Source: Ferrigenium straubiae
GTDB taxonomy: Bacteria; Pseudomonadota; Gammaproteobacteria; Burkholderiales; Gallionellaceae
Assembly (NCBI GenBank): GCA_019449655.1
Contig: JAHQXD010000001.1
Span: forward strand, 748,950-812,949
DNA: 64,000 bases
Direction: 5' to 3'
The notes under the pieces were generated by a model, which ran no database searches, was not told the DNA's origin, and saw nothing but the letters and a program-made list of their open reading frames with translations. This document shows, one piece after another, positions 23,930 through 31,808 of the stretch (the first letter of the stretch is position 1; each line of letters starts with the position of its first letter). The position numbers and the translations under genes are program-made.

Positions 23930-24991
23930 ATGCAAACGATCCCGCTCACTCATTGGCTGCTCTATTGCCGCCCCGGCTTCGAACAGGATTGCGCGCAGGA
24001 AGCCCTGCGCCAGGCCCGCCAGCAGAAGCCTGTCATCGCCGAACAGCCCGCCATCGTCGCCGACAGCGGCTACATCGTGGTCGCGCTGAACGAACAGCAA
24101 TTAAGCTATCGCGAACTGATCTTCGCGCGCCAGTTGATCCGGCTGGACTACATCATCGAGGAACTGCCGGAGCGCGACCGCCTCACGCCCATCCTCGACG
24201 CCCTCGCCGGCCTGCCCGGCCCCTTCGGCGCGCTGTGGCTGGAAGTGCCGGACACCAACGAGGGCAAGACCCTCTCCGCCTTCACGCGCCGCTTCCAGCC
24301 GCTGCTGGAGGAAGCGCTGCGCGAACGGGAATTGTTGCAGGATGATCCGCGCTCTGCCCGTCTGCATATTTTTTTCCCCGACAAATCCACCGCGCTGATC
24401 GGCCGCAGCGACCCATACAACGGCGCGCCCTGGCCGATGGGCATCCTGAGACAAAGCATGCCCGCCGAAGCGCCGAGCCGCTCCACGCTGAAACTCGCCG
24501 AAGCCATCGAGGTGTTCATGGACAAGAGCGAACAGTCGCGCCTGCTGCGACAGGGCATGACTGCGGTCGATCTCGGCGCGGCACCCGGCGGCTGGACTTG
24601 GCAACTGGTGAAGCGCGGCCTGCGCGTGGCCGCGGTGGACAACGGCCCGATGAAGGGCGTGCTCGCGAATCACCCGCTGGTGCAGCACCTCCGGCAGGAC
24701 GGTTTCAAATACACACCGCGCAAGGCGGTGGACTGGCTGGTGTGCGACATGGTGGAGAAGCCTTCGAGGGTCGCCGACCTGATCGCCTCATGGTTCGTTG
24801 CGGGATTCACGCGGCACGCGATCTTCAACCTCAAGCTGCCGATGAAACAGCGCCTCGCCGCGCTTGATGCCGCGCTGAACGGCATCCGCACAAGGCTCGA
24901 CGAAGAAGGCATCAGCTACCGGATGCGTGCGAAACAGCTCTACCACGACCGCGAGGAAGTAACGGTGTTTCTGGTACGGACTAAGAAATGA
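23930..24991 (+). CDS. rlmM: 23S rRNA 2'-O-ribose methyltransferase RlmM
   Basis: A 353-residue SAM-dependent enzyme that methylates C2498 of 23S rRNA. It has an N-terminal THUMP-like/ferredoxin region, then the Rossmann catalytic domain beginning MTAVDLGAAPGGWTWQLV (SAM motif near 205), AAVDNGPM, and DWLVCDMVEKP. The Lys-Asp-Lys-Glu-type residues of 2'-O-methyltransferases are consistent (NLKLPMKQR near 300). Length and order match E. coli RlmM. It appears to stand alone, with no clear neighbour on the same strand. Confidence 0.93.
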   Translation: MQTIPLTHWLLYCRPGFEQDCAQEALRQARQQKPVIAEQPAIVADSGYIVVALNEQQLSYRELIFARQLIRLDYIIEELPERDRLTPILDALAGLPGPFGALWLEVPDTNEGKTLSAFTRRFQPLLEEALRERELLQDDPRSARLHIFFPDKSTALIGRSDPYNGAPWPMGILRQSMPAEAPSRSTLKLAEAIEVFMDKSEQSRLLRQGMTAVDLGAAPGGWTWQLVKRGLRVAAVDNGPMKGVLANHPLVQHLRQDGFKYTPRKAVDWLVCDMVEKPSRVADLIASWFVAGFTRHAIFNLKLPMKQRLAALDAALNGIRTRLDEEGISYRMRAKQLYHDREEVTVFLVRTKK

Positions 24992-25109
24992 CGGTTTGCG
25001 TGGCTCAACCTATCCTGCGAGCTCTACCAAGAGGCACAACGTAAAGCTTGAGAAGTGCGGAGGCAGCATGCAGAGCTTGCCGACGACGCATCCCCCTTAA
25101 AAGCACAAG

Positions 25110-26081
25110 TTAGGTTGCACTTTCGTTCTCCTCCCACTCAAAGTAACCACTTTGGAAGAGCGACGACACATCAAGCTCTGTCTTCGGATCAAAAAAGTCT
25201 TTGGGGATGTTCTGGACCATTCTGTATTTTTCTATAAATCCTTGTCTCCACCAGTTACTACCAATTGGAGTTAACGAGTTGAGAAGCAGTAGTGCCTGCT
25301 CGTGGTTTGATAGCTGAGCACGGATGGTTTTTACGTACTGATACTTATCGATATCTATGGTCTGCTGATCGACATAGCGTACAGCTTGATACAGATGCCT
25401 GTAGTAATGGCCGAGACGCGACTGGTGACCCTCAAATGGAACATAGGCCAGTTTCTTTTCGTTTTGAATGGATTGTTTCACTGTTAGGCTATCCAGTTTC
25501 GTTATAAGGTCTGAGGCAAAGCCGGATGGAAAGTCAGAGAGGGATTGATTCAGCATGCGACTTGAATTAGGGCCAGTCCCGAAGAACAAGCAGTTGTAGG
25601 TAATGTGCATAAGCTGTTTCTGAGATAACGGTAGAGAGTTTTTGCCTGAAATCTGCTTCACTATCTCCAGTGCTGATCGAAATTCACGTACGAGAACCAC
25701 GAACAATTTGCGGCCAGCAACGCCCTGAACCTCCAACTCTGCGACGTTATCGCGGTGGAGACGAAGTAGCTCAAAGTACTTTGCTTCGAAGTTGAGAACC
25801 TGCGCAGAGCGGCGTTGATTTCGAAGTGTTGATGTCAAAAGCACTACACTGGCCAACGCGAAGAAGGTACCGACATAGCCCCCTACGAAATCACCAAGTT
25901 GCCCGGCACCCTCCGGGTTAACTGTATCAGTAGCTCTAAAAGCCTCTGCGATGAAGATCAGGTTCATCGCTATTAATCCGACGGCAAGAATCAGTATCTC
26001 AATCCAATGCTCATGAAACCATCCCTTTGCTTGCGTAGGGCTTTTAGCTGACTGTTTTTTGTGAATGAGTGACATATGCAT
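25110..26081 (-). CDS. Putative phage abortive infection protein (putAbiC-like), membrane-anchored
   Basis: A 323-residue protein with two N-terminal transmembrane segments (WIEILILAVGLIAMNLIFIAEAF and LGDFVGGYVGTFFALASVVLL) and a helical cytoplasmic domain. The pattern GHYYRHLYQAVRYVDQ ... YVKTIRAQLSNHEQALLLLNSL (near 225-275) matches the putAbiC family of putative abortive-infection proteins. The gene is clearly lower in GC than its surroundings, typical of acquired defence genes. No strong ribosome site precedes 26081 or the alternative ATG at 26075. It stands alone, opposite to rlmM and upstream of dipZ on the same strand. Defence activity is inferred from family naming; no experimental role is assured. 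Confidence 0.7.
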   Translation of the reverse strand: MHMSLIHKKQSAKSPTQAKGWFHEHWIEILILAVGLIAMNLIFIAEAFRATDTVNPEGAGQLGDFVGGYVGTFFALASVVLLTSTLRNQRRSAQVLNFEAKYFELLRLHRDNVAELEVQGVAGRKLFVVLVREFRSALEIVKQISGKNSLPLSQKQLMHITYNCLFFGTGPNSSRMLNQSLSDFPSGFASDLITKLDSLTVKQSIQNEKKLAYVPFEGHQSRLGHYYRHLYQAVRYVDQQTIDIDKYQYVKTIRAQLSNHEQALLLLNSLTPIGSNWWRQGFIEKYRMVQNIPKDFFDPKTELDVSSLFQSGYFEWEENESAT

Positions 26082-26176
26082 ATTTGTGCATCTAACGTGA
26101 AGTAGCCTAGACGGAAAACTATCATTGGTTGAACGTCGTTTGGCAGTCCACGCACCCTACCCGAGCATCCCACTCA

Positions 26177-26217
26177 AATCAATAGACCGAATTATCTATA
26201 CATTCCGACCTATTGAT
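26177..26217. repeat. Inverted repeat between the putAbiC-like gene and dipZ
   Basis: ATCAATAG and CTATTGAT form 8-bp arms around an AT-rich centre, just past the 3' end of dipZ. It may serve as a weak terminator or mark the edge of the low-GC segment. Confidence 0.35.
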
Positions 26218-26260
26218 AAACATGCTATCTCCTAATCACCACGAGAGTTCTTGCAGCTTC

Positions 26261-27904
26261 TTATCCAAACGTAAACGCATACGCCTCCAGCCCCGGCTCC
26301 TCGCTGCGAATCTCGATCAGGCCGTTCTTCGGCGTCTTCTGGTCGATCAGTTCATAGAGCGTGTTGCGCTCGACGGTGAGCGCGCCGCCGGGCGCATCCT
26401 TGCCTGCATTGCTCCCCACCGGCTCGCCGTTAAGCGTGACGGTCGCGTGCAGCGGCTTGCCGCTGGCGCTACCGAGCACGAGGAACGCCTTGCGCGCCTT
26501 GAAGTTGAGGCGCAGCGCCCCACCCTTTCCGCTGACGATCCTCTCGCGCTCCACCTTCCACTTGCCGCTCAGCGCCCACTGGTGCTCCGGCAGGAACGCG
26601 GGGAAGCGGTAGCTGCCTTCCGCATCGCGCGCCACGCGCTCCCTGCCGCCGAAGCTGTCCGCGCGCAGGTAGCCGAGGTAGGTCTCGGGCGTCTGGCCGA
26701 GCGCGAAGGTCGGGCCTTCCACCGCTATGGTCTGGCCCTTCTCCTTCAGGCCGAGCAGGTAGCGGATGTTGTTCTCGGTCACGTCGTACTTACCCTCGCC
26801 GAAGTGCGTGTAAACCACCTGCCCCTGCCGGTCGATGAGGTAGTGCGCGGGCCAGTAGCGGTTGTTGAAGTTCAGCCAGGTAGAGAGCCGGTTGTCCTGC
26901 GCGACGGGATAGCGGATGCCGTGCTGCGCGATCGCGGCCCCGACGTTGTCGGTCTTCTTCTCGAACTCGAATTCCGGCGAATGCACGCCGACGATCACCA
27001 GCCCCATGTCGCGGTACTTGCGGTCCCAGTCGGTGAGGTAAGGCAGGGTGCGGATGCAGTTGATGCAGGAGTAGGTCCAGAAGTCGATCAGCACGACCTT
27101 GCCCCTGAGCCCCTGCATCGTGAGCGGCGTCGAGTTGAGCCAGGTCTCGATCTCGGCGAATTCCGGTGCGGGGTAAGGCCTGCCCAGCCCTTCCCGTAGC
27201 GCCAGTTCGCCGCGCAACACCTCGGGCCTGGCCTTCGGCATGAACAGTGCCTCGATGTTCGCGCCAGATGCGATCCATGCGACCGACAGCAGGATCAGCA
27301 CGCCGAAGCCGCGGCGCACCGCCTCGGTGTGGCGGACGAAGAATCCCAGTTTGCCCATGAGTTTTCTCCCGGTCAGCGCGATGAGGAGCATCGGCACGCC
27401 CGCGCCGATGCCGAACGCGAAGATCACGAGGTTGCCCGCGAAATCCGCTTCCTGGCGGATCGCCTGCACCAGCACCGCGGCGAGGATCGGCCCCGCGCAG
27501 GGCGTCCACACGAGGCCGATCAGCGCGCCGATGAAGATGCCGTTGAGCAGGCCCTCGCCCTGCCTCGCGGCGAGCTCGTTGCCAAAGCTCGCCATGCCCT
27601 GCGTCAACGTGCCGAATTTTTCCGAGAGCCTAGATGACAGCAGCACCAGGCCGAGCAGCGCGAGCATCACGAGCGAGGCGTCCTTGACGAGGTCGAGATC
27701 GATACCCAGCAGCGAAACCAGCTTGCGCGCAACGATGGCGAACAGGGTGAACGCGAGCACGAAACCGAGGATGATGCCGTACGGCCTGCGTCTGCCGCCA
27801 CCCGCCGAGGTGGCCAGCACCAGCGGCAGCACCGGCAGGATGCAGGGCGAGACGATCAGCGCGAGGCCTTCGAGGAACGCGAGGCCCACGTCGAGCGCGT
27901 TCAT
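26261..27904 (-). CDS. dipZ: DipZ-type thiol-disulfide transporter (CcdA + TlpA-like thioredoxin + C-terminal beta domain)
   Basis: A 547-residue fusion. The CcdA part (residues 1-245, about six transmembrane helices) has PCILPVLPLVLATS and WTPCAGPILAAVL, whose two cysteines carry electrons across the membrane. A periplasmic TlpA-like thioredoxin domain follows (VVLIDFWTYSCINCIRTLPYL, active-site CINC near residue 280; the cis-Pro is likely in the WPAHYLIDRQG segment). The last 140 residues form a beta-sandwich known from DipZ C termini. It probably delivers reductant to periplasmic proteins, here most likely the exported MsrB whose stop directly abuts this start (TGA then ATG). Confidence 0.92.
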   Translation of the reverse strand: MNALDVGLAFLEGLALIVSPCILPVLPLVLATSAGGGRRRPYGIILGFVLAFTLFAIVARKLVSLLGIDLDLVKDASLVMLALLGLVLLSSRLSEKFGTLTQGMASFGNELAARQGEGLLNGIFIGALIGLVWTPCAGPILAAVLVQAIRQEADFAGNLVIFAFGIGAGVPMLLIALTGRKLMGKLGFFVRHTEAVRRGFGVLILLSVAWIASGANIEALFMPKARPEVLRGELALREGLGRPYPAPEFAEIETWLNSTPLTMQGLRGKVVLIDFWTYSCINCIRTLPYLTDWDRKYRDMGLVIVGVHSPEFEFEKKTDNVGAAIAQHGIRYPVAQDNRLSTWLNFNNRYWPAHYLIDRQGQVVYTHFGEGKYDVTENNIRYLLGLKEKGQTIAVEGPTFALGQTPETYLGYLRADSFGGRERVARDAEGSYRFPAFLPEHQWALSGKWKVERERIVSGKGGALRLNFKARKAFLVLGSASGKPLHATVTLNGEPVGSNAGKDAPGGALTVERNTLYELIDQKTPKNGLIEIRSEEPGLEAYAFTFG

Positions 27905-28399
27905 TCAGGCCTTGTCCGGGACGAACTTCAGCGCCACGCCGTTGTTGCAGTAGCGCATCCCCGTGGGTTTCGGGCCGTCGTTGAACAGGTGGCCGTGATG
28001 GCCGTGGCAGCGTGCGCAGTGGTATTCGGTGCGCGGCAGGACCAGCCGGTAGTCGATGCTGGTCTCGACGGCGCCGGGCAGCACATCGTAGAAACTCGGC
28101 CAGCCGGTGCCGCTGTCGAACTTGAATCTGGAGGGGAATAGCGGCAGGTCGCAGCCGGCGCAAAGATACATGCCGCTACGCTTCTCGCGGTCGAGCGGAC
28201 TGGAATGCGGCCGCTCGGTGCCTTCCTGGCGCAGCACGTAGTATTGCTCGGGGGTGAGCAGCCTCTTCCATTCCGCATCGCTCCTGACGATCTTGTCGAT
28301 GCGTCCGGCGGCGAAGGCCTGCCCCGGCATGAGGAATCTCGACATCGCCAGCGCCCCCGCACTGCCAGCCGCCAGCGTGATGAATGCGCGCCTGTCCAT
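27905..28399 (-). CDS. msrB: Exported peptide-methionine (R)-S-oxide reductase MsrB
   Basis: A 164-residue MsrB with a Tat-like signal (MDRRAFITLAAGSAGALAM). The catalytic fold shows zinc-site pairs CAGC and CARCHGHHGHLF, substrate motif GTGWPSF and the resolving/catalytic Cys in RYCNNGVALKFVP. It reduces R-methionine sulfoxide in the periplasm. The ATG at 28399 has GGAGG six nt upstream. The stop abuts the start of dipZ, which would recycle it, so the pair forms a repair module for oxidised envelope proteins. Confidence 0.93.
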   Translation of the reverse strand: MDRRAFITLAAGSAGALAMSRFLMPGQAFAAGRIDKIVRSDAEWKRLLTPEQYYVLRQEGTERPHSSPLDREKRSGMYLCAGCDLPLFPSRFKFDSGTGWPSFYDVLPGAVETSIDYRLVLPRTEYHCARCHGHHGHLFNDGPKPTGMRYCNNGVALKFVPDKA

Positions 28400-28589
28400 G
28401 CCACACCTCCCATCCTGCTGAATGAAGGAGGCCATTATAGGCTTCGCGGTGGATAAAGAATCTGGGGGGAAGACTGTAGAGGAATCGGAGTGCCGCAGGT
28501 TGGATCAGCGGCTTGCCGCGCAACCCAACGACTTGCTCAAAGAGGTGTTTCCAAGTGACTTAGCCCGCATATTTCATGGGGCATTCCAT

Positions 28590-28654
28590 GTAGGAGCCCG
28601 GCTCGCCGAGCGATTTGCCCGGAAGTCTTATCGCGCAACAAGTTGCGCTCCTAC
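28590..28654. repeat. Dispersed repeat with GTAGGAGC/GCTCCTAC arms
   Basis: Eight-bp perfect inverted arms at 28590-28597 and 28647-28654 flank a 49-nt centre that contains GCTCGCCGAGC and CGCGCAACAAGTTGCG sub-palindromes. This is a typical structured intergenic repeat. Confidence 0.6.
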
Positions 28655-28799
28655 GTTCGATCCGTTTCCATTTTGGCTGCAATCCAAATTGGATTTCACG
28701 TCACAGGCGCACATCCCAATATCCACAAGGCTTTCGTCGAATTCCACGAAAAGCAATGAAATATGCGGGTTAGCACGGTGTCATCGTGGATGCGAGTCA

Positions 28800-28826
28800 C
28801 CCTTCGACAAGCTCAGGGCGAACGGA
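28800..28826. repeat. CCTTCGACAAGCTCAGGGCG dispersed repeat
   Basis: A short widespread proteobacterial intergenic repeat, here just downstream of the rhlE stop (about 17-40 nt away) and perhaps part of the transcription end. Confidence 0.6.
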
Positions 28827-28842
28827 CTTATTCCTCGATTCC

Positions 28843-30231
28843 CTAGACCGGGCGGCGCATCAGGAGCGCCGCGACCTGCTTTTTCGGCTTGTCGGCGGGC
28901 TGCTCCGGCTGGCTGTCTTTAGGAAGAGCGCTGACGGACGGTTCGTAGGGCTTGTCGAACCACGGATCGTGGCTCGCTTTTTTCGGCGCGGCAGTACGTG
29001 GCGCATGGCTACGTTCATGGTGTTCGCCGCGCGGCGCACGCTCCCGATGTTCCTCGCGCGGCGCTCTCGGCGATCTCGCCGCGCGATGCGGCACGGCCGC
29101 ATTTTCTTTCTGGATGTCGTGCTTGATCAGCTTCTCGATTTCCTTGAGGTGCCTCTCCTCTTCCGGCGACACCAGCGAGATCGCGATACCGGAAGCGCCC
29201 GCGCGGCCGGTGCGGCCGATGCGGTGGACGTAGTCCTCGGGCGCGGTGGGAATTTCGTAGTTGATGACCATCGGCAACTGGTCGATGTCCAAACCGCGTG
29301 CGGCCACGTCAGTGCCAATCAGGACGGTGACCCTGCCCTGCTTGAAGGCATCGAGCGCCTGGATGCGCTCCTGCTGGCTCTTGTCGCCATGGATCGCATC
29401 GGCGGCAAAGCCGTCGCGCTGCAATTGCCGCGCGAGACGGCCGGCAGTGATTTTGGTTTTGGTGAACACCAGCACCTGCGGCGCATCGCTGCCGCGCAGC
29501 AGTTGCGCGAGCAGGGCATGCTTGTCCGCCTGCTCGACCATATAGACCTTCTGCGTGACGGTCTCGGCGGTGGCGTTGCTGCGCGCGACCTGGATGAGTT
29601 GGGGGTGGGACAGGAATTCCGCCGCCAGTTTCTTGATCTCTTCCGAGAACGTCGCCGAGAACATCAGGCTCTGGCGCTGTTTCGGCAGCAGCGCGAGGAT
29701 ACGCTTCAGGTCGGGCATGAAGCCCATGTCGAGCATGCGGTCCGCTTCATCCAGCACCAGCACCTGCACCTGATTCAGCAGCACCGATTTCTGCTCGACG
29801 TGATCGAGCAGGCGGCCCGGTGTCGCAACCAGGATCTCCACGCCCGCCCGCAGTTGCGGCGTCTGCGTCTTGATGTCCACCCCGCCGTATACCACCAGCG
29901 AGCGCAGGCGGCTGTGCTTGGCATAGGCCTTGATGTTTTCCTCCACCTGGATCGCGAGCTCGCGCGTCGGCGCGAGCACCAGCGCGCGCACCGGATGGCG
30001 CGCGGGCGAGGCGCTGGTGCTGGCGAACGGCAGCAGCTTCTGCAGCGTGGGCAGCGCGAAGGCCGCAGTCTTACCGGTGCCGGTCTGCGCACCGGCCATG
30101 AGGTCGCGGCCTTCCAGCACGATCGGGATGGCCTGTGCCTGGATGGGGGTGGGAGTGGTGTAACCGGCTTCGGTCAGCGCCCTGAGGATTTCAGGCGCCA
30201 GGTTCAGATCGGTGAAACTGACAGTGCTCAA
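28843..30231 (-). CDS. rhlE: DEAD-box RNA helicase, RhlE family (copy 1)
   Basis: A 462-residue helicase. Motifs: Q motif with TPTPIQAQAIP, motif [14 protein letters not shown], Ia PTRELAIQ, Ib [62 protein letters not shown]. The C-terminal 90 residues are basic and Arg/His/Ser-rich, for RNA binding. I propose a TTG start at 30231 (reading LSTVSFTDLNLAPEIL) because RhlE proteins begin at this motif and the ATG at 30288 overlaps a TATAAT -10 box. Acts in RNA remodelling, ribosome biogenesis or cold response. A second rhlE is at 39532. Confidence 0.9.
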   Translation of the reverse strand: MSTVSFTDLNLAPEILRALTEAGYTTPTPIQAQAIPIVLEGRDLMAGAQTGTGKTAAFALPTLQKLLPFASTSASPARHPVRALVLAPTRELAIQVEENIKAYAKHSRLRSLVVYGGVDIKTQTPQLRAGVEILVATPGRLLDHVEQKSVLLNQVQVLVLDEADRMLDMGFMPDLKRILALLPKQRQSLMFSATFSEEIKKLAAEFLSHPQLIQVARSNATAETVTQKVYMVEQADKHALLAQLLRGSDAPQVLVFTKTKITAGRLARQLQRDGFAADAIHGDKSQQERIQALDAFKQGRVTVLIGTDVAARGLDIDQLPMVINYEIPTAPEDYVHRIGRTGRAGASGIAISLVSPEEERHLKEIEKLIKHDIQKENAAVPHRAARSPRAPREEHRERAPRGEHHERSHAPRTAAPKKASHDPWFDKPYEPSVSALPKDSQPEQPADKPKKQVAALLMRRPV

Positions 30232-30286
30232 TATCTTTACTCTATGACAATAAACAAACGTGAATAACCCATGTTTTAGCTCGGGC

Positions 30287-30292
30287 ATTATA
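30287..30292 (-). promoter_or_regulatory. Likely -10 box (TATAAT) for rhlE copy 1
   Basis: Minus-strand TATAAT, about 56 nt upstream of the chosen TTG start. No strong -35 is seen at 16-18 nt. It supports a downstream start rather than the ATG at 30288. Confidence 0.4.
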
Positions 30293-30334
30293 CCCCATTA
30301 GCCGGGTAATCCTGATTCATCCCAAAAACATCTC

Positions 30335-30397
30335 ACCACGAAGACACGAAGGCCACGAAGAAGGTAACACACTGTTTTTCTTCGTGCTCTTCGTGGT
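30335..30397. repeat. Hairpin repeat between rluC and rhlE
   Basis: ACCACGAAGA (30335-30344) and TCTTCGTGGT (30388-30397) form 10-bp arms in a larger CACGAAG-rich hairpin. A related copy lies at 63129-63193. It sits between rluC (ends 30410) and the rhlE leader and may terminate rluC transcripts. Confidence 0.65.
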
Positions 30398-30409
30398 TAG
30401 TTTGAGGGT

Positions 30410-31351
30410 TTAAGCTTTACCTCCATCCAGCCGCGCGATGAACTTCTCCAGTTCCGGCGGCAGCGGTGCGGTGATCTGCAGCGGTTCGCCGGTCAGCGGA
30501 TGATTGAACGAAATCGAATGCGCATGCAGGAACATGCGCTTCAGTCCCCGCTTCATCAACTCCTTGTTGCGCGCGAAGTCGCCATATTTGTCGTCCCCGG
30601 CGATCGGGAAGCCCAAGTGCGCGAGGTGCACGCGGATTTGATGGGTGCGGCCGGTCTTGAGTTCAGCCTCCAGTAAGGAAAATTCTGGCCAGCTTTTTTG
30701 CAGGGTGAAGATGGTATGCGCGGCCTGGCCGTCCTCCCTGACCATCACGCGCTTCTCGCCCTGCGGGGTATCGAACTTGTGTAGCGGCAGCTTGACGTGC
30801 TGGCGCGCGTTCCTCCACTGCCCCAGCACCAGCGCAAAGTAACGCTTGTCGCTGTTGCCCTCGCGCATGATCTCGTGCAACCCCGTGAGCGCCGAGCGTT
30901 TCTTCGCGACCAGCAGCACGCCGGAGGTCTCGCGGTCGAGGCGGTGCACCAGCTCCAGAAATTTGGCCTGCGGGCGGGCGCGGCGCAGTTGCTCGATCAC
31001 GCCGAAGCTCACCCCGCTGCCGCCGTGCACCGCCACCCCGGAAGGCTTGTTCACCGCGAGCAGCGCGTCGTCCTCATACAGCACCGGGAATTCCACCGCC
31101 GGGATGAACGCCTCTTCCGGTCTTTCCGCAACGCGGATCGGCGGGATGCGCAACTGGTCGCCCAGTTGCAGCCGGTAGGTCTGGTCGACGCGCTTTTTGT
31201 TCACCCGCACTTCCCCGCCGCGCAGGATGCGGTAGACATGGCTCTTGGGCACGCCCTTGAGGTGGCGAAACAGGAAATTATCGATGCGCTGGTCCTCGCC
31301 GCTCTCGTCTATCGTAAGGAAAGCGACAGAACCTTTGCTTAAATCATTCAT
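30410..31351 (-). CDS. rluC: 23S rRNA pseudouridine synthase RluC
   Basis: A 313-residue RluA-family enzyme that makes pseudouridines 955, 2504 and 2580 in 23S rRNA (E. coli numbering). It has an N-terminal S4 domain (QRIDNFLFRHLKGVPKSHVYRIL) and the catalytic motif LVHRLDRETSGVLL with the active Asp, then GRTHQIRVHLAHLGFPIAGDDKYG. It is divergent from rne, as in enterics. The + strand rne promoter overlaps its first codons. Confidence 0.95.
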   Translation of the reverse strand: MNDLSKGSVAFLTIDESGEDQRIDNFLFRHLKGVPKSHVYRILRGGEVRVNKKRVDQTYRLQLGDQLRIPPIRVAERPEEAFIPAVEFPVLYEDDALLAVNKPSGVAVHGGSGVSFGVIEQLRRARPQAKFLELVHRLDRETSGVLLVAKKRSALTGLHEIMREGNSDKRYFALVLGQWRNARQHVKLPLHKFDTPQGEKRVMVREDGQAAHTIFTLQKSWPEFSLLEAELKTGRTHQIRVHLAHLGFPIAGDDKYGDFARNKELMKRGLKRMFLHAHSISFNHPLTGEPLQITAPLPPELEKFIARLDGGKA

Positions 31352-31363
31352 TTTGCTTATACT
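31335..31363 (+). promoter_or_regulatory. Sigma-70 type promoter for rne
   Basis: TTGCTT at 31335-31340 and TATACT at 31358-31363 with a 17-bp spacer. It overlaps the start of divergent rluC. Transcription from it would give an rne leader of about 440 nt, in line with long autoregulatory rne leaders in other proteobacteria. Confidence 0.6.
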
Positions 31364-31808
31364 TCGTCACTCGCGCGTTTTGGAATTGGGTAAGTTCGGG
31401 ATGTTGATTGTCCCTTCGCCATAGAAACTGGCCCGCCAGGAAGACTTCTGGCGCAAGCGACGGCGCAATGCGCCGCCACCCCTCCAGCCGCAGCCCGGTT
31501 AATATCGCTCACCGGAACCAGCAGCGATAGTAATTGATTTATGCGCTCAAAGCACCTGTGGATTTTGTGATGCAGCCCTGGCTGCCTCACCCGAGGAACT
31601 TCTGCGACGGCCGGTGAAACGGAAACAGTGCGGTATGGCAATGCCCCCGCCGACGATGCAGGAATTCCAGAAGACGATTTTTAGACTAGCTACCGATAGA
31701 GAGCCGATTTGACCAACCGTTTGCACAACCTGTTTGCACGATTGCTCCTCTCCCACGCCTGATTGCGTGTAGCCGGTCTCGCCCGTGTCAGAGCGCGGGA
31801 GACTATAA
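31364..31808 (+). other. Long 5' leader of rne
   Basis: A non-coding leader of about 445 nt between the proposed promoter and the rne ATG. In enterics a leader of this kind lets RNase E bind and cleave its own mRNA. Here a G/C-rich structured middle (31560-31680) and an AT/C-rich 3' part are visible, but I cannot match a described element by eye. No open frame in it looks real. Confidence 0.45.

Larger units (their letters stand above)
28400..28842. other. Repeat-rich intergenic region between msrB and rhlE
   Basis: About 443 nt with no gene I can support. It includes an inverted-arm element with GTAGGAGC and GCTCCTAC and a CCTTCGACAAGCTCAGGGCG dispersed repeat. Both are common intergenic repeats. 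The promoter of the msrB-dipZ unit should also be here. Confidence 0.5.

Noticed and set aside
30232..30288. ATG at 30288 as rhlE start
   Set aside because: It overlaps a TATAAT -10 box and adds residues not seen in RhlE.
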